Assembly: GCA_003498085.1 (NCBI GenBank)
Contig: DNCM01000113.1
Coordinates: forward strand, 1 to 5,262
Reading direction: 5' to 3'
DNA length: 5,262 nt
DNA from: a bacterium
GTDB lineage: Bacteria; UBA9089; UBA9088
Made by a program: the position numbers and the translations under genes
The notes under the pieces: generated by a model
Databases searched by the model: none
Told to the model about the DNA's origin: nothing
The model's input: the letters and a program-made list of their open reading frames with translations, nothing else
Shown: positions 1 to 5,262 of the stretch, piece by piece
Layout: every line of letters starts with the position of its first letter
How positions within the stretch are numbered: the first letter of the stretch is position 1

Positions 1-1
1 T

Positions 2-886
2 ATTTCCATTAACCAGTTTAAGTATAAAAATGGGGTGTGGAGCAAAACAAATATTTATAGGAACTCTCACGAGGCAGGAGAGAAATCCTTAGCAATTGGC
101 GATTGCGATAATGATGGTCTTTCTGAGATATACTTTTCAAAAGACGGATCTAATGGTATTCTCTATCAGTTAAAATTTGGAACCTCATCCTGGACCTCCA
201 CGAAGATTGGTTCATTTACCTCAAGGATAAGGGATTTAGCTATTTCTGATTGTGATAATGATGGTAAGCTTGAGCTTTATGTTGCCTGCAATGATGGCTA
301 TATCTATAAGGTCTATTATAGCAATGGTTGGAAAATAAATAGTATTGGCTCAATCCTTAAATCAGGCTTGCAGGAATTTATGATGAATGCTCTTTCTATT
401 GGCGACTGTGATTATGATGGAAGGCTTGAGGTATATCTTGGAACTGCTGAAAAGATAGTTTCTACATATTCTACACGCTACGAGGGCCATCTCTATCAGT
501 TTAAATATACAAACGCAGGATGGGCAAGAAAAGATATTGCTATGGTTTCGTGTAATGAAAACTATATAAGAAATATAGGGATAATGGAGCTTATTATTTG
601 TGACGCTGATTGTGATGGAAAGCATGAGGTTTATGGAGGAGTAGTTTTAGGATCAAAAAGTTTTGGAGAACCAGGCCATATCCTCCAGTTTAAATATGAT
701 GGTATGTCCTGGAATAAAACGGATTTTTGTGATTATAAAAAGGAGGGGGCTTATGAAACCCATATTGGCTGTGGGGAACAAGAGGGAATAAATAGTATCT
801 CCTTTGGAGATGTAGATAATGATGGTCAGACCGAGATATATGGAGGAATAAGAAAGGGGGATATTATTTATCAATTTAGACCACTA
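2..886 (+). repeat. Beta-propeller I: five visible FG-GAP/VCBS-like blades plus a cut blade
   Basis: Five D-x-D-x-D-G loops followed by x-x-E-[IVL]-Y start at bases 101 (DCDNDG), 248 (DCDNDG), 404 (DCDYDG), 602 (DADCDG) and 809 (DVDNDG). They are 49, 52, 66 and 69 residues apart. Each is followed by a strand like LYQFKY and a Trp-containing strand. This is the integrin-alpha/FG-GAP type of Ca2+ loop, with acidic side chains at positions 1, 3 and 5. The last blade closes with IIYQFRP. The residues at the window edge are the end of a sixth blade, so one or two blades lie upstream if the propeller has seven. Unusually, the first three loops carry Cys at position 2 and the fourth has Cys at position 4. 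Confidence 0.85.
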
Positions 887-3853
887 GATTCACCCTATCT
901 TATCACAAGGGGAATAGGTGTCATTGGAGGGCTTGTTGAAATAAAGGGAAGGTGCTTTGGCAAAAATGAGGTTATTTTGCTTGAGTTTGAAGGGCAAAGC
1001 ATTACCCAGTCAAATACAGATGGCACAGGTTCATTTCTTTGTACATTTAACCTGCCAGAGCAAACCTCGGGGACAAAGGTAATTAGAGCACGGGGGCTTT
1101 CCTCAGGAAAAATAGCTACATACCCATTCTTTCTTTTAGGGATTACAATTACAGATGCAAAGCCAAAATCAGGACCAAATATAGGGACATTTACCCTTTC
1201 TATCCTTGGTGGCAATCTTAATTCTATTTTCCAGATTAAGCTTACAAGGAATAGCCTTCCTGATATTTTTGCAGAAAAAATAGAGAAGATAACAAAAAAT
1301 AAGCTCCTTGCTACATTCAATCTAAAAGGGGCATTGCCTGGGATTAGAAACATTATCCTTATAAATCAAAATGGCGACACTGCCTCTCTTCCCCTCTCTT
1401 TCTGTATTATTGAACCAAATCCAGAAACCCCAGGCATTTGGGAGAGAAAAAGTATTGGAACATTTAGTAATTCAGGAGAGCTTTATTTTATTGACTCTGA
1501 CAAAGATGAAAATTTGGAGGCTTATATCCTTGGTCCGGGTGATGGAAGCTCTTGGATATGCCGTTATAAAGATGGACAATGGGCATCAACAAGGACCTGG
1601 TTCTTTCCCTGTTCAGATGATGTCACATATGGAGACTTGGATTATGATGGAGAAACGGAGTTTTATATTGAAGGATGTAATATGTTTTCAAAACACCCTA
1701 TCCCTACATGGGAGAAAAGATATGTAAGAGTTAAGTTTCTCCCATCCCTATTCAAATTCAAAAGCGGCAGGTCTGCTTTCCTCACAACAAGAGGGGATGG
1801 TGATACAGATGGGCTAGTTGAGCTTTATACACCAGATAAGGACGATAACCTTTGTAAGGTAGAAGGGTATAATACAATCTGGGTAAGGAAAAATACAGGA
1901 GAAAAAACCTGGATTGTAGATAGTGGAATATACTTTGAAAACAGATTTCTTGAAATAGGCGATGTAGACGGAGATAATATCCTTGAGCTATATGGAATAA
2001 GGTGGGGATGGGAGTTTAAGAGAAACCTGTATTCTGTTTATCAGCTTAAGTTTAATGGAGAAATGTGGGTAAGAAAGGAGATAGCAATCATAGAAAAGGA
2101 AATATCTACTTGGCCATTTGATATGGAAATTGCCGATATAGATAGGGATGGGAGGGATGAGATTTATATAATTTATGAAGATGAGGATTTATACCAGATA
2201 AAATATGAAAATGGGATATGGAAGAAGGAGGTCATAGGGAATGGTGGAAGATGGGATATTGAAGCAGGTGATGGTGATAATAATGGAACAATTGAGTTAT
2301 ATGTGTCATGGGGTTTGGATGGCAGACTTTATCAGTATGAATATAAAGATGGAAAATGGATAAAGACAGTAATTGGACAAAAGGGAGGAGATTTAGTTAT
2401 TACAGATGGAGATTCTGATGGTAAGCTTGAGATTTATTCCTTATTTGGTAACGAGCTTTTTCAATTTAAACCTATTCCTACCAATGAGATAAAAATTACC
2501 GTTATTCCAAAAGAGGGGACAATTGGCACAAAGATTGAGGTAGATGGATATGGATTTTTTCCAAATGAAGTTATTAGGATTGACTTTGGAAAGACGCTAT
2601 CTATGACAACAGCACTAACAAGTAGTAATGGAGCATTTCTTTGCGATTTCTCTGTAAATGCCCAATCAGAAGGGATAGTGATAATCACAGGATATGGTCT
2701 TACCTCTGGAAAAATAGCAACAACGGATTTCTTTATCAAAAGGCCACAAACCTTAATTTCTCTCTCCTCTCGTTATATGTATTGTGGAGGAAGTATAAGT
2801 GTATCTGGAAGCTACTTTGGTATAAATGAGGTTGTTAATATTGACCTTGGGACACATATTGGAATTGCCCAGATAAGAACAGATAGCTTTGGTCAATTCT
2901 TGGCAACCTTTACTGTTTCTTCCCAACCCCTAGGAAGGACAGTAGTTACAGCAAGGGGAAATTATGTAGCAACAGCAAGCCTTGTTATTGTCCCAGAGAA
3001 AAAACCAAAAATTAAAGGGTATATTAGAACAACGGATGGGAAAGGGATTAGGGGGATTTTAATCCACCTGCAGGAGGTTCCTTATGGAGAATCCAAATTT
3101 CATCGTTCAACAGAAAGTGGCTATTATGAATTTTCTGAGATTCCTTTAGGAAAAGACTGGAAAATATCTTTGGTTGATACCGAAAGAGGTGAATGGCTAT
3201 TTAACCCAGAATTTAGAGAATACAAATTTCTTGTTTATGATATAGAAAATGAAAATTATACAGGCTGGATGATGGGAAGCCTTTCTATCAAACCAAGTCC
3301 ATCAAGTGGAGAAACAGGAAGAATAATTACCATAGAGGGCGGAGTATTTCAAGGGATAGAGGCAATAAGGATTGATTTTGGTAATGCCTTGTCTCTTACT
3401 TCCACAATCACTAATAGCAAGGGTATATTTCAGGCTACATTTACAGTTCCCGTCCAATCTCTTGGAACAAAAACAATCACAGCTTATGGCATTTCATCAG
3501 GAAAAACCGCCACTTCATCTTTCTTTATAACCTGGTCACCTCCAAATATTACCATTTATAAATCTGCAAACAAGACTTTGGTAGCAAAAGACGGAACAAT
3601 AACATATACAATAACATACAAAAACGAAAGTGGTGGAACTACAACGGATGTTGTAATCATTGATGTCTTGCCAGATGAAGTAGAACTGCAAGAAGTAATA
3701 ATAGACATCGGACAACAATCTACAGTAAAATATTGGTATGATGACGATTGGCAGGAAATACTTAGTGAAAAAGCAACAAGGCTTAGGTTGGAAATCCCAG
3801 AGATTTTACCAGGCCAAGAGGGCACAGTAAGCTTTACAGTAAAGGTGAAGTAA
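2..3853 (+). CDS. Giant secreted FG-GAP/VCBS double beta-propeller protein with IPT/TIG-like and DUF11 modules (5' partial)
   Basis: The reading frame is open from base 2, so the gene begins upstream; 1283 residues are visible. The GTG at base 35 is not a credible start, because the codons before it encode NQFKYKNGVW, which matches the strand ending every later blade (LYQFKY.N..W). Order of parts: propeller I (bases 2-886), TIG-like plus IPT domains (899-1414), propeller II (1433-2473), two TIG-like domains (2486-2995), a carboxypeptidase-regulatory-like domain (3002-3271), another TIG-like domain (3272-3535) and a DUF11 domain (3539-3850). FG-GAP/VCBS propellers bind calcium and usually mediate adhesion or polysaccharide/protein binding outside the cell. 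No enzyme active site is recognisable. The protein ends right after DUF11, with no LPXTG, PEP-CTERM or membrane anchor, so it is probably released or held non-covalently. The signal peptide must lie upstream and is not visible. The visible part has 18 cysteines, all before about base 2788. Domain calls are by pattern; exact function and ligand are unknown. Confidence 0.9.
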   Translation: MSINQFKYKNGVWSKTNIYRNSHEAGEKSLAIGDCDNDGLSEIYFSKDGSNGILYQLKFGTSSWTSTKIGSFTSRIRDLAISDCDNDGKLELYVACNDGYIYKVYYSNGWKINSIGSILKSGLQEFMMNALSIGDCDYDGRLEVYLGTAEKIVSTYSTRYEGHLYQFKYTNAGWARKDIAMVSCNENYIRNIGIMELIICDADCDGKHEVYGGVVLGSKSFGEPGHILQFKYDGMSWNKTDFCDYKKEGAYETHIGCGEQEGINSISFGDVDNDGQTEIYGGIRKGDIIYQFRPLDSPYLITRGIGVIGGLVEIKGRCFGKNEVILLEFEGQSITQSNTDGTGSFLCTFNLPEQTSGTKVIRARGLSSGKIATYPFFLLGITITDAKPKSGPNIGTFTLSILGGNLNSIFQIKLTRNSLPDIFAEKIEKITKNKLLATFNLKGALPGIRNIILINQNGDTASLPLSFCIIEPNPETPGIWERKSIGTFSNSGELYFIDSDKDENLEAYILGPGDGSSWICRYKDGQWASTRTWFFPCSDDVTYGDLDYDGETEFYIEGCNMFSKHPIPTWEKRYVRVKFLPSLFKFKSGRSAFLTTRGDGDTDGLVELYTPDKDDNLCKVEGYNTIWVRKNTGEKTWIVDSGIYFENRFLEIGDVDGDNILELYGIRWGWEFKRNLYSVYQLKFNGEMWVRKEIAIIEKEISTWPFDMEIADIDRDGRDEIYIIYEDEDLYQIKYENGIWKKEVIGNGGRWDIEAGDGDNNGTIELYVSWGLDGRLYQYEYKDGKWIKTVIGQKGGDLVITDGDSDGKLEIYSLFGNELFQFKPIPTNEIKITVIPKEGTIGTKIEVDGYGFFPNEVIRIDFGKTLSMTTALTSSNGAFLCDFSVNAQSEGIVIITGYGLTSGKIATTDFFIKRPQTLISLSSRYMYCGGSISVSGSYFGINEVVNIDLGTHIGIAQIRTDSFGQFLATFTVSSQPLGRTVVTARGNYVATASLVIVPEKKPKIKGYIRTTDGKGIRGILIHLQEVPYGESKFHRSTESGYYEFSEIPLGKDWKISLVDTERGEWLFNPEFREYKFLVYDIENENYTGWMMGSLSIKPSPSSGETGRIITIEGGVFQGIEAIRIDFGNALSLTSTITNSKGIFQATFTVPVQSLGTKTITAYGISSGKTATSSFFITWSPPNITIYKSANKTLVAKDGTITYTITYKNESGGTTTDVVIIDVLPDEVELQEVIIDIGQQSTVKYWYDDDWQEILSEKATRLRLEIPEILPGQEGTVSFTVKVK
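899..1414 (+). other. TIG-like domain followed by an IPT/TIG-like domain
   Basis: Bases 899-1138 encode a beta-sandwich unit with the signature G..V.I.G..FG.NEV, then a D.G.F...F.LP turn, GT..I.A.G and SGK.AT..F. The same unit recurs three more times downstream. Bases 1139-1414 encode a more distant unit beginning ITDAKPKSGPNIGT and containing .IKLTR....DI.A, LLATFNL.GA.PG and NQNGDTA..PLSF. That is the familiar pattern of IPT/TIG domains in bacterial surface proteins. These domains most likely act as rigid spacers between the two propellers. The family call is by pattern without a profile search. Confidence 0.7.
1433..2473 (+). repeat. Beta-propeller II: complete set of seven FG-GAP/VCBS-like blades
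   Basis: Seven loops start at bases 1493 (DSDKDE), 1634 (DLDYDG), 1796 (DGDTDG), 1961 (DVDGDN), 2135 (DIDRDG), 2270 (DGDNNG) and 2405 (DGDSDG). Spacing is 47, 54, 55, 58, 45 and 45 residues. All are followed by E-[AFLI]-Y. Seven is the expected blade count for an integrin-type propeller, so this one is probably closed and complete. Loops 1 and 4 lack the final Gly and loop 6 has Asn at position 5, so calcium binding is probably uneven around the ring. Most blades contain a YQ.K[FY]-type strand and G.W. The last blade ends LFQFKP, echoing the end of propeller I. No loop contains Cys. Confidence 0.85.
2486..2995 (+). repeat. Two tandem TIG-like domains
   Basis: The first unit (2486-2740) starts ITVIPKEGTIGTKIEVDG and contains FFPNEVIRIDFG, a SSNGAFLCDF turn and TGYGLTSGKIAT.DFFI. 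The second (2747-2995) follows the same plan with a degenerate start: G..SVSGSYFGINEVVNIDLG, DSFGQFLATF, then Q.LGRTVVTARG. Both match the unit at 899-1138 and the later one at 3272-3535. They probably form a stalk after propeller II. A single Cys in each (at bases 2642 and 2783) contributes the last cysteines of the protein. Confidence 0.75.
3002..3271 (+). other. Carboxypeptidase-regulatory-like / CnaB-type domain
   Basis: The segment begins KIKGYIRTTDGKGIRG and continues I.IHLQEV, then an STESGYYEFSEIPLGKDW stretch. This is the typical pattern of carboxypeptidase regulatory-like (CarboxypepD_reg) or SdrB/CnaB-like folds: G.V.. DG.pi.G..V.L, then T...G.Y.F..IP.G. Such domains are structural beta-sandwiches in surface proteins. 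It is inserted between two copies of the TIG-like unit, which breaks the tandem array. I cannot tell from sequence alone whether an intramolecular isopeptide bond forms. Confidence 0.65.
3272..3535 (+). repeat. Fourth TIG-like domain, close copy of the one at 2486-2740
   Basis: The unit runs from LSIKPSPSSGETG through AIRIDFGNALSLTST, NSKGIFQATFTVP and GTKTITAYGISSGKTAT to SFFI. A hand alignment of its core against the unit at 2486-2740 gives about 30 identities in 56 positions without gaps, the closest pair among the four. This suggests duplication within the gene, followed by insertion of or shuffling around the CnaB-type domain that now separates them. Confidence 0.75.
3539..3850 (+). other. 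C-terminal DUF11-type domain
   Basis: The last 104 residues show the DUF11 pattern: NITIYKSANKTLVAKDG, then T.TYTITYKNESGGTTTDVV, IIDVLPDEVEL, and a final PGQEGTVSFTVKVK strand. DUF11 domains are beta-sandwich repeats of bacterial and archaeal cell-surface proteins, often near the C terminus. Here the domain is the very end of the protein; no hydrophobic segment or sorting signal follows. Recognition is by motif and is fairly secure. Confidence 0.8.
3843..3848 (+). promoter_or_regulatory. Shine-Dalgarno site for the CX3CP membrane protein
   Basis: AGGTGA lies five bases before the ATG at 3854, inside the last codons of the upstream gene. The spacing is good for initiation and supports this start. 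Because the site lies within translated sequence and the upstream stop codon touches the ATG, initiation is probably coupled to termination of the preceding gene. Confidence 0.7.
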
Positions 3854-4669
3854 ATGGCTGATTTTTATTGGAAGGTTTTTGATAAGGAGATAATAGGGCT
3901 TGTTAAAGAAGGAAAGATAGGCTTTGAATTTTTAATTATTCCTGTTTTGCTTTGCCTTTTTATAATGACATCCTTCTTTATATCCAAAGGATATATAAAG
4001 GCTCGCAGATTCATCCAATGCCTTTCATTTTTAATTTTAGGGATAATATTTTTACAATGCCTATGCATCTCAAAAGATACAACCATTGGAATAAAGAATC
4101 TATTCTTTGGAGAATTCACACAAGCTTTCGCAAATCTCTGGTTTCCTTTTACTATCCTTCTTTTTGTCTTCTTTTTTGGAAGGAAAATCTATTGCTTTTG
4201 GATTTGCCCACTCGGATTTGTTCAGGATTTAACAGGAAAAGCCAATATTTATAAAAAGAAAAGGAACCTAGGCTTTATAATTTCAATCATACTGACAATT
4301 TCTATGGGTTTGGCTATTTTGCTTACCCTGCCATCTATTTTTGAAGTAGGTGCTTTATTAGGATTCTTTACATTTATTGTTTTGTTATTGACAATTATCT
4401 ATCCTGCAAAGGAGTTTTCCAAGCTTAAATACTTAATCTTACTATTTTGGATAATCCTTGCTATTTTTGTTAAGATTCCAGGGCCTTGGTGTGTTATAGG
4501 AAAGGCAAATCTTAAGTATTCGGCAATTATATCGTTCTTATGTGTTATATTGGCATCAATTATTATTCCAAGAATCTGGTGCAAGTATATCTGTCCAGAT
4601 GGGGGGCTATTTCAATTGATAGGTAAGAGGAAAAAGGATGAAGAAAAAGAGGCTAATTTGCTTGATTAA
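3854..4669 (+). CDS. Polytopic membrane protein with two CX3CP motifs (NapH/NosR/CcoG-like, Fer4_5 type), lacking ferredoxin domain
   Basis: This is a 271-residue, strongly hydrophobic protein with about six or seven predicted membrane spans (roughly residues 23-44, 53-72, 94-109, 138-160, 163-183, 190-207, 221-239) and a charged C-terminal tail. Two matched motifs define it: GRKIYCFWICPLG at residues 109-121 (Cys114, Cys118) and PRIWCKYICPDGG at 239-251 (Cys243, Cys247). Paired CX3CP motifs preceded by an Arg are the hallmark of NapH, NosR and RdxA/CcoG membrane proteins, which move electrons from the quinone pool or handle copper. Those relatives carry two C-terminal 4Fe-4S clusters (CxxCxxCxxxC); here the protein stops about 20 residues after the second motif, so no cluster domain is present. 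Other cysteines (34, 56, 69, 71, 213, 230) lie in or near membrane segments. The ATG abuts the upstream stop and has a good Shine-Dalgarno site. A role in electron transfer or metal handling is inferred; substrate and partner are unknown. Confidence 0.8.
   Translation: MADFYWKVFDKEIIGLVKEGKIGFEFLIIPVLLCLFIMTSFFISKGYIKARRFIQCLSFLILGIIFLQCLCISKDTTIGIKNLFFGEFTQAFANLWFPFTILLFVFFFGRKIYCFWICPLGFVQDLTGKANIYKKKRNLGFIISIILTISMGLAILLTLPSIFEVGALLGFFTFIVLLLTIIYPAKEFSKLKYLILLFWIILAIFVKIPGPWCVIGKANLKYSAIISFLCVILASIIIPRIWCKYICPDGGLFQLIGKRKKDEEKEANLLD
4626..4630 (+). promoter_or_regulatory. Shine-Dalgarno site for the lipoprotein gene
   Basis: AGAGG lies seven bases before the ATG at 4638, inside the end of the membrane-protein gene. 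It supports an overlapping, translationally coupled start. Confidence 0.6.
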
Positions 4670-5262
4670 CATCTTTATTGTTTCTTCTCTCCTTGCTTGT
4701 GGCGGGAAAGAAGGGGGGAAAAGTTTCTTTTGTAGATGCATAGAAAGGTTTACACTTAGAGGAATGGAGTTTGGCTTTACAGGACTTGATTTGCCTAAAG
4801 AAGCTGGGTGTCCATTTTACCTTACAATCACTGCCACAAAAGATGATTTTTCAAAGGAGGTATTCCTTAAAGATGCAAGCAACACCATAGAGCCAAAGGA
4901 AATAATCCTAAAAAATGGTTTCTGGCAGGGAAGTATTACCATTAAAAAATCAGGAACAACATCAATTACTGTATTTTACGATAAAATATCATCCGAAAGT
5001 CGTGATTTTTTTGTTTCTCCATCTTTTCCCGCAAGGTTTATTATTCAGCCTGAATCCTATTTAAAAGTGAAACCAAAAGGAACAATTACAATCATAGCAA
5101 GGCTTGTTGATGATTATGGAAATCCTATACAGGGTGTAAAATGCAGACTTAAGCCCATAATTTCAGAAGGAAAAAAGGGAAGGCTTTCTTCGTCTTTCTT
5201 GACTACGGACAAAAATGGAGAAGTTAGTACAATCTATACCCTGCCATCTTATCATTTAGGAA
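4638..5262 (+). CDS. Lipoprotein with Ig-like repeat and Big_1-like domain (3' partial)
   Basis: An open frame runs from the ATG at 4638 to the window end without a stop; 208 residues are visible. It overlaps the last 32 bases of the preceding gene in a different frame. The N terminus is a lipoprotein signal: KKKR, a hydrophobic core (residues 6-20) and the lipobox LLAC, with the lipidated Cys at 21, followed by GGKEGG. There is no Asp at +2, which would fit outer-membrane sorting if the E. coli rule applies. Residues about 43-127 form an Ig-like unit (AGCPFYLTITA, then IEP, LKNGFWQGSITIKKSG, ITVFYD), a common repeat in surface proteins of candidate-phylum bacteria. Residues about 131-208 resemble a Big_1 (invasin/intimin-type) domain: PKGTITIIARLVDDYGNPIQGV, then TTDKNGEVSTIYT. 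The protein probably continues with more such domains. The mature part has a CRC motif at 32-34 plus Cys58 and Cys169. A surface-exposed scaffold or adhesin role is inferred; no catalytic motif is visible. Confidence 0.85.
   Translation, partial: MKKKRLICLINIFIVSSLLACGGKEGGKSFFCRCIERFTLRGMEFGFTGLDLPKEAGCPFYLTITATKDDFSKEVFLKDASNTIEPKEIILKNGFWQGSITIKKSGTTSITVFYDKISSESRDFFVSPSFPARFIIQPESYLKVKPKGTITIIARLVDDYGNPIQGVKCRLKPIISEGKKGRLSSSFLTTDKNGEVSTIYTLPSYHLG

Noticed and set aside
895..1353. 152-codon open frame on the - strand inside the giant gene
   Set aside because: It lies fully opposite a frame with clear IPT/TIG-like repeats, has no recognisable domain and is best explained as an antisense shadow.
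1371..1727. 118-codon + strand frame overlapping the start of propeller II
   Set aside because: The true frame carries blade motifs at 1493 and 1634 across the same bases; the alternative translation is low-complexity and Met-rich with no family resemblance.
3556..3825. 89-codon - strand frame opposite the DUF11 domain
   Set aside because: Ser-rich translation without a Shine-Dalgarno site, opposite a well-recognised domain.
3840..3860. Transcription terminator or promoter between genes
   Set aside because: There is no intergenic space and no stem-loop followed by a T-run; the genes abut or overlap.
3952..4254. 100-codon + strand frame inside the membrane-protein gene
   Set aside because: The other frame carries the CX3CP motif and coherent membrane spans over these bases; this one has no coherent pattern.
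4600..4669. Possible 4Fe-4S ferredoxin domain at the C terminus of the membrane protein
   Set aside because: After Cys247 no further Cys occurs before the stop, so no CxxCxxCxxxC cluster motif exists.
1..5262. CRISPR array, insertion sequence, tRNA or rRNA
   Set aside because: Coding frames with recognisable domains fill the window. The only repeats found are degenerate protein-level blade and sandwich repeats, not regularly spaced identical DNA repeats.

Overview
The window is a compact piece of an AT-rich bacterial genome (roughly 38-40% GC by eye) with three genes on the + strand and no intergenic space. Coding favours AGA/AGG for arginine and ATA for isoleucine, starts are preceded by purine-rich Shine-Dalgarno sequences, and the last gene has a bacterial lipobox. 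The families present (FG-GAP/VCBS propellers, IPT/TIG-like and DUF11 modules, long Ig-like lipoproteins) are frequent in poorly characterised diderm candidate phyla such as Desantisbacteria, Omnitrophota or Poribacteria. That placement is inference from domain style and not a taxonomic assignment.

Layout. Bases 2-3853 are the 3' part of a very large secreted or surface protein whose start lies upstream of the window; 1283 residues are visible. It has two Ca-binding beta-propellers built from D-x-D-x-D-G blades. The first is cut by the window edge and the second has exactly seven motifs. Each propeller is followed by IPT/TIG-like beta-sandwich modules, and the tail adds a carboxypeptidase-regulatory-like domain and a C-terminal DUF11 domain. 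Bases 3854-4669 start directly after the stop codon of the first gene and encode a 271-residue polytopic membrane protein with two CX3CP motifs (NapH/NosR/CcoG-type, Fer4_5 family) but no ferredoxin clusters. Bases 4638-5262 overlap the end of that gene and encode the N-terminal 208 residues of a lipoprotein with an Ig-like repeat followed by a Big_1-like domain; it runs off the window.

How they may work together. The TAA/ATG junction and the 32-base overlap, each with its own Shine-Dalgarno site, point to one polycistronic transcript and translational coupling. Two products look extracytoplasmic and adhesive or scaffolding in type. The middle one looks like a membrane electron-transfer or metal-handling subunit. 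A redox membrane protein between two surface proteins is the unusual aspect; any functional link (for example electron delivery to the cysteine-rich first propeller) is a hypothesis. I see no RNA genes, mobile elements, CRISPR, terminators or promoters, and no gene-free stretch longer than 300 bases.
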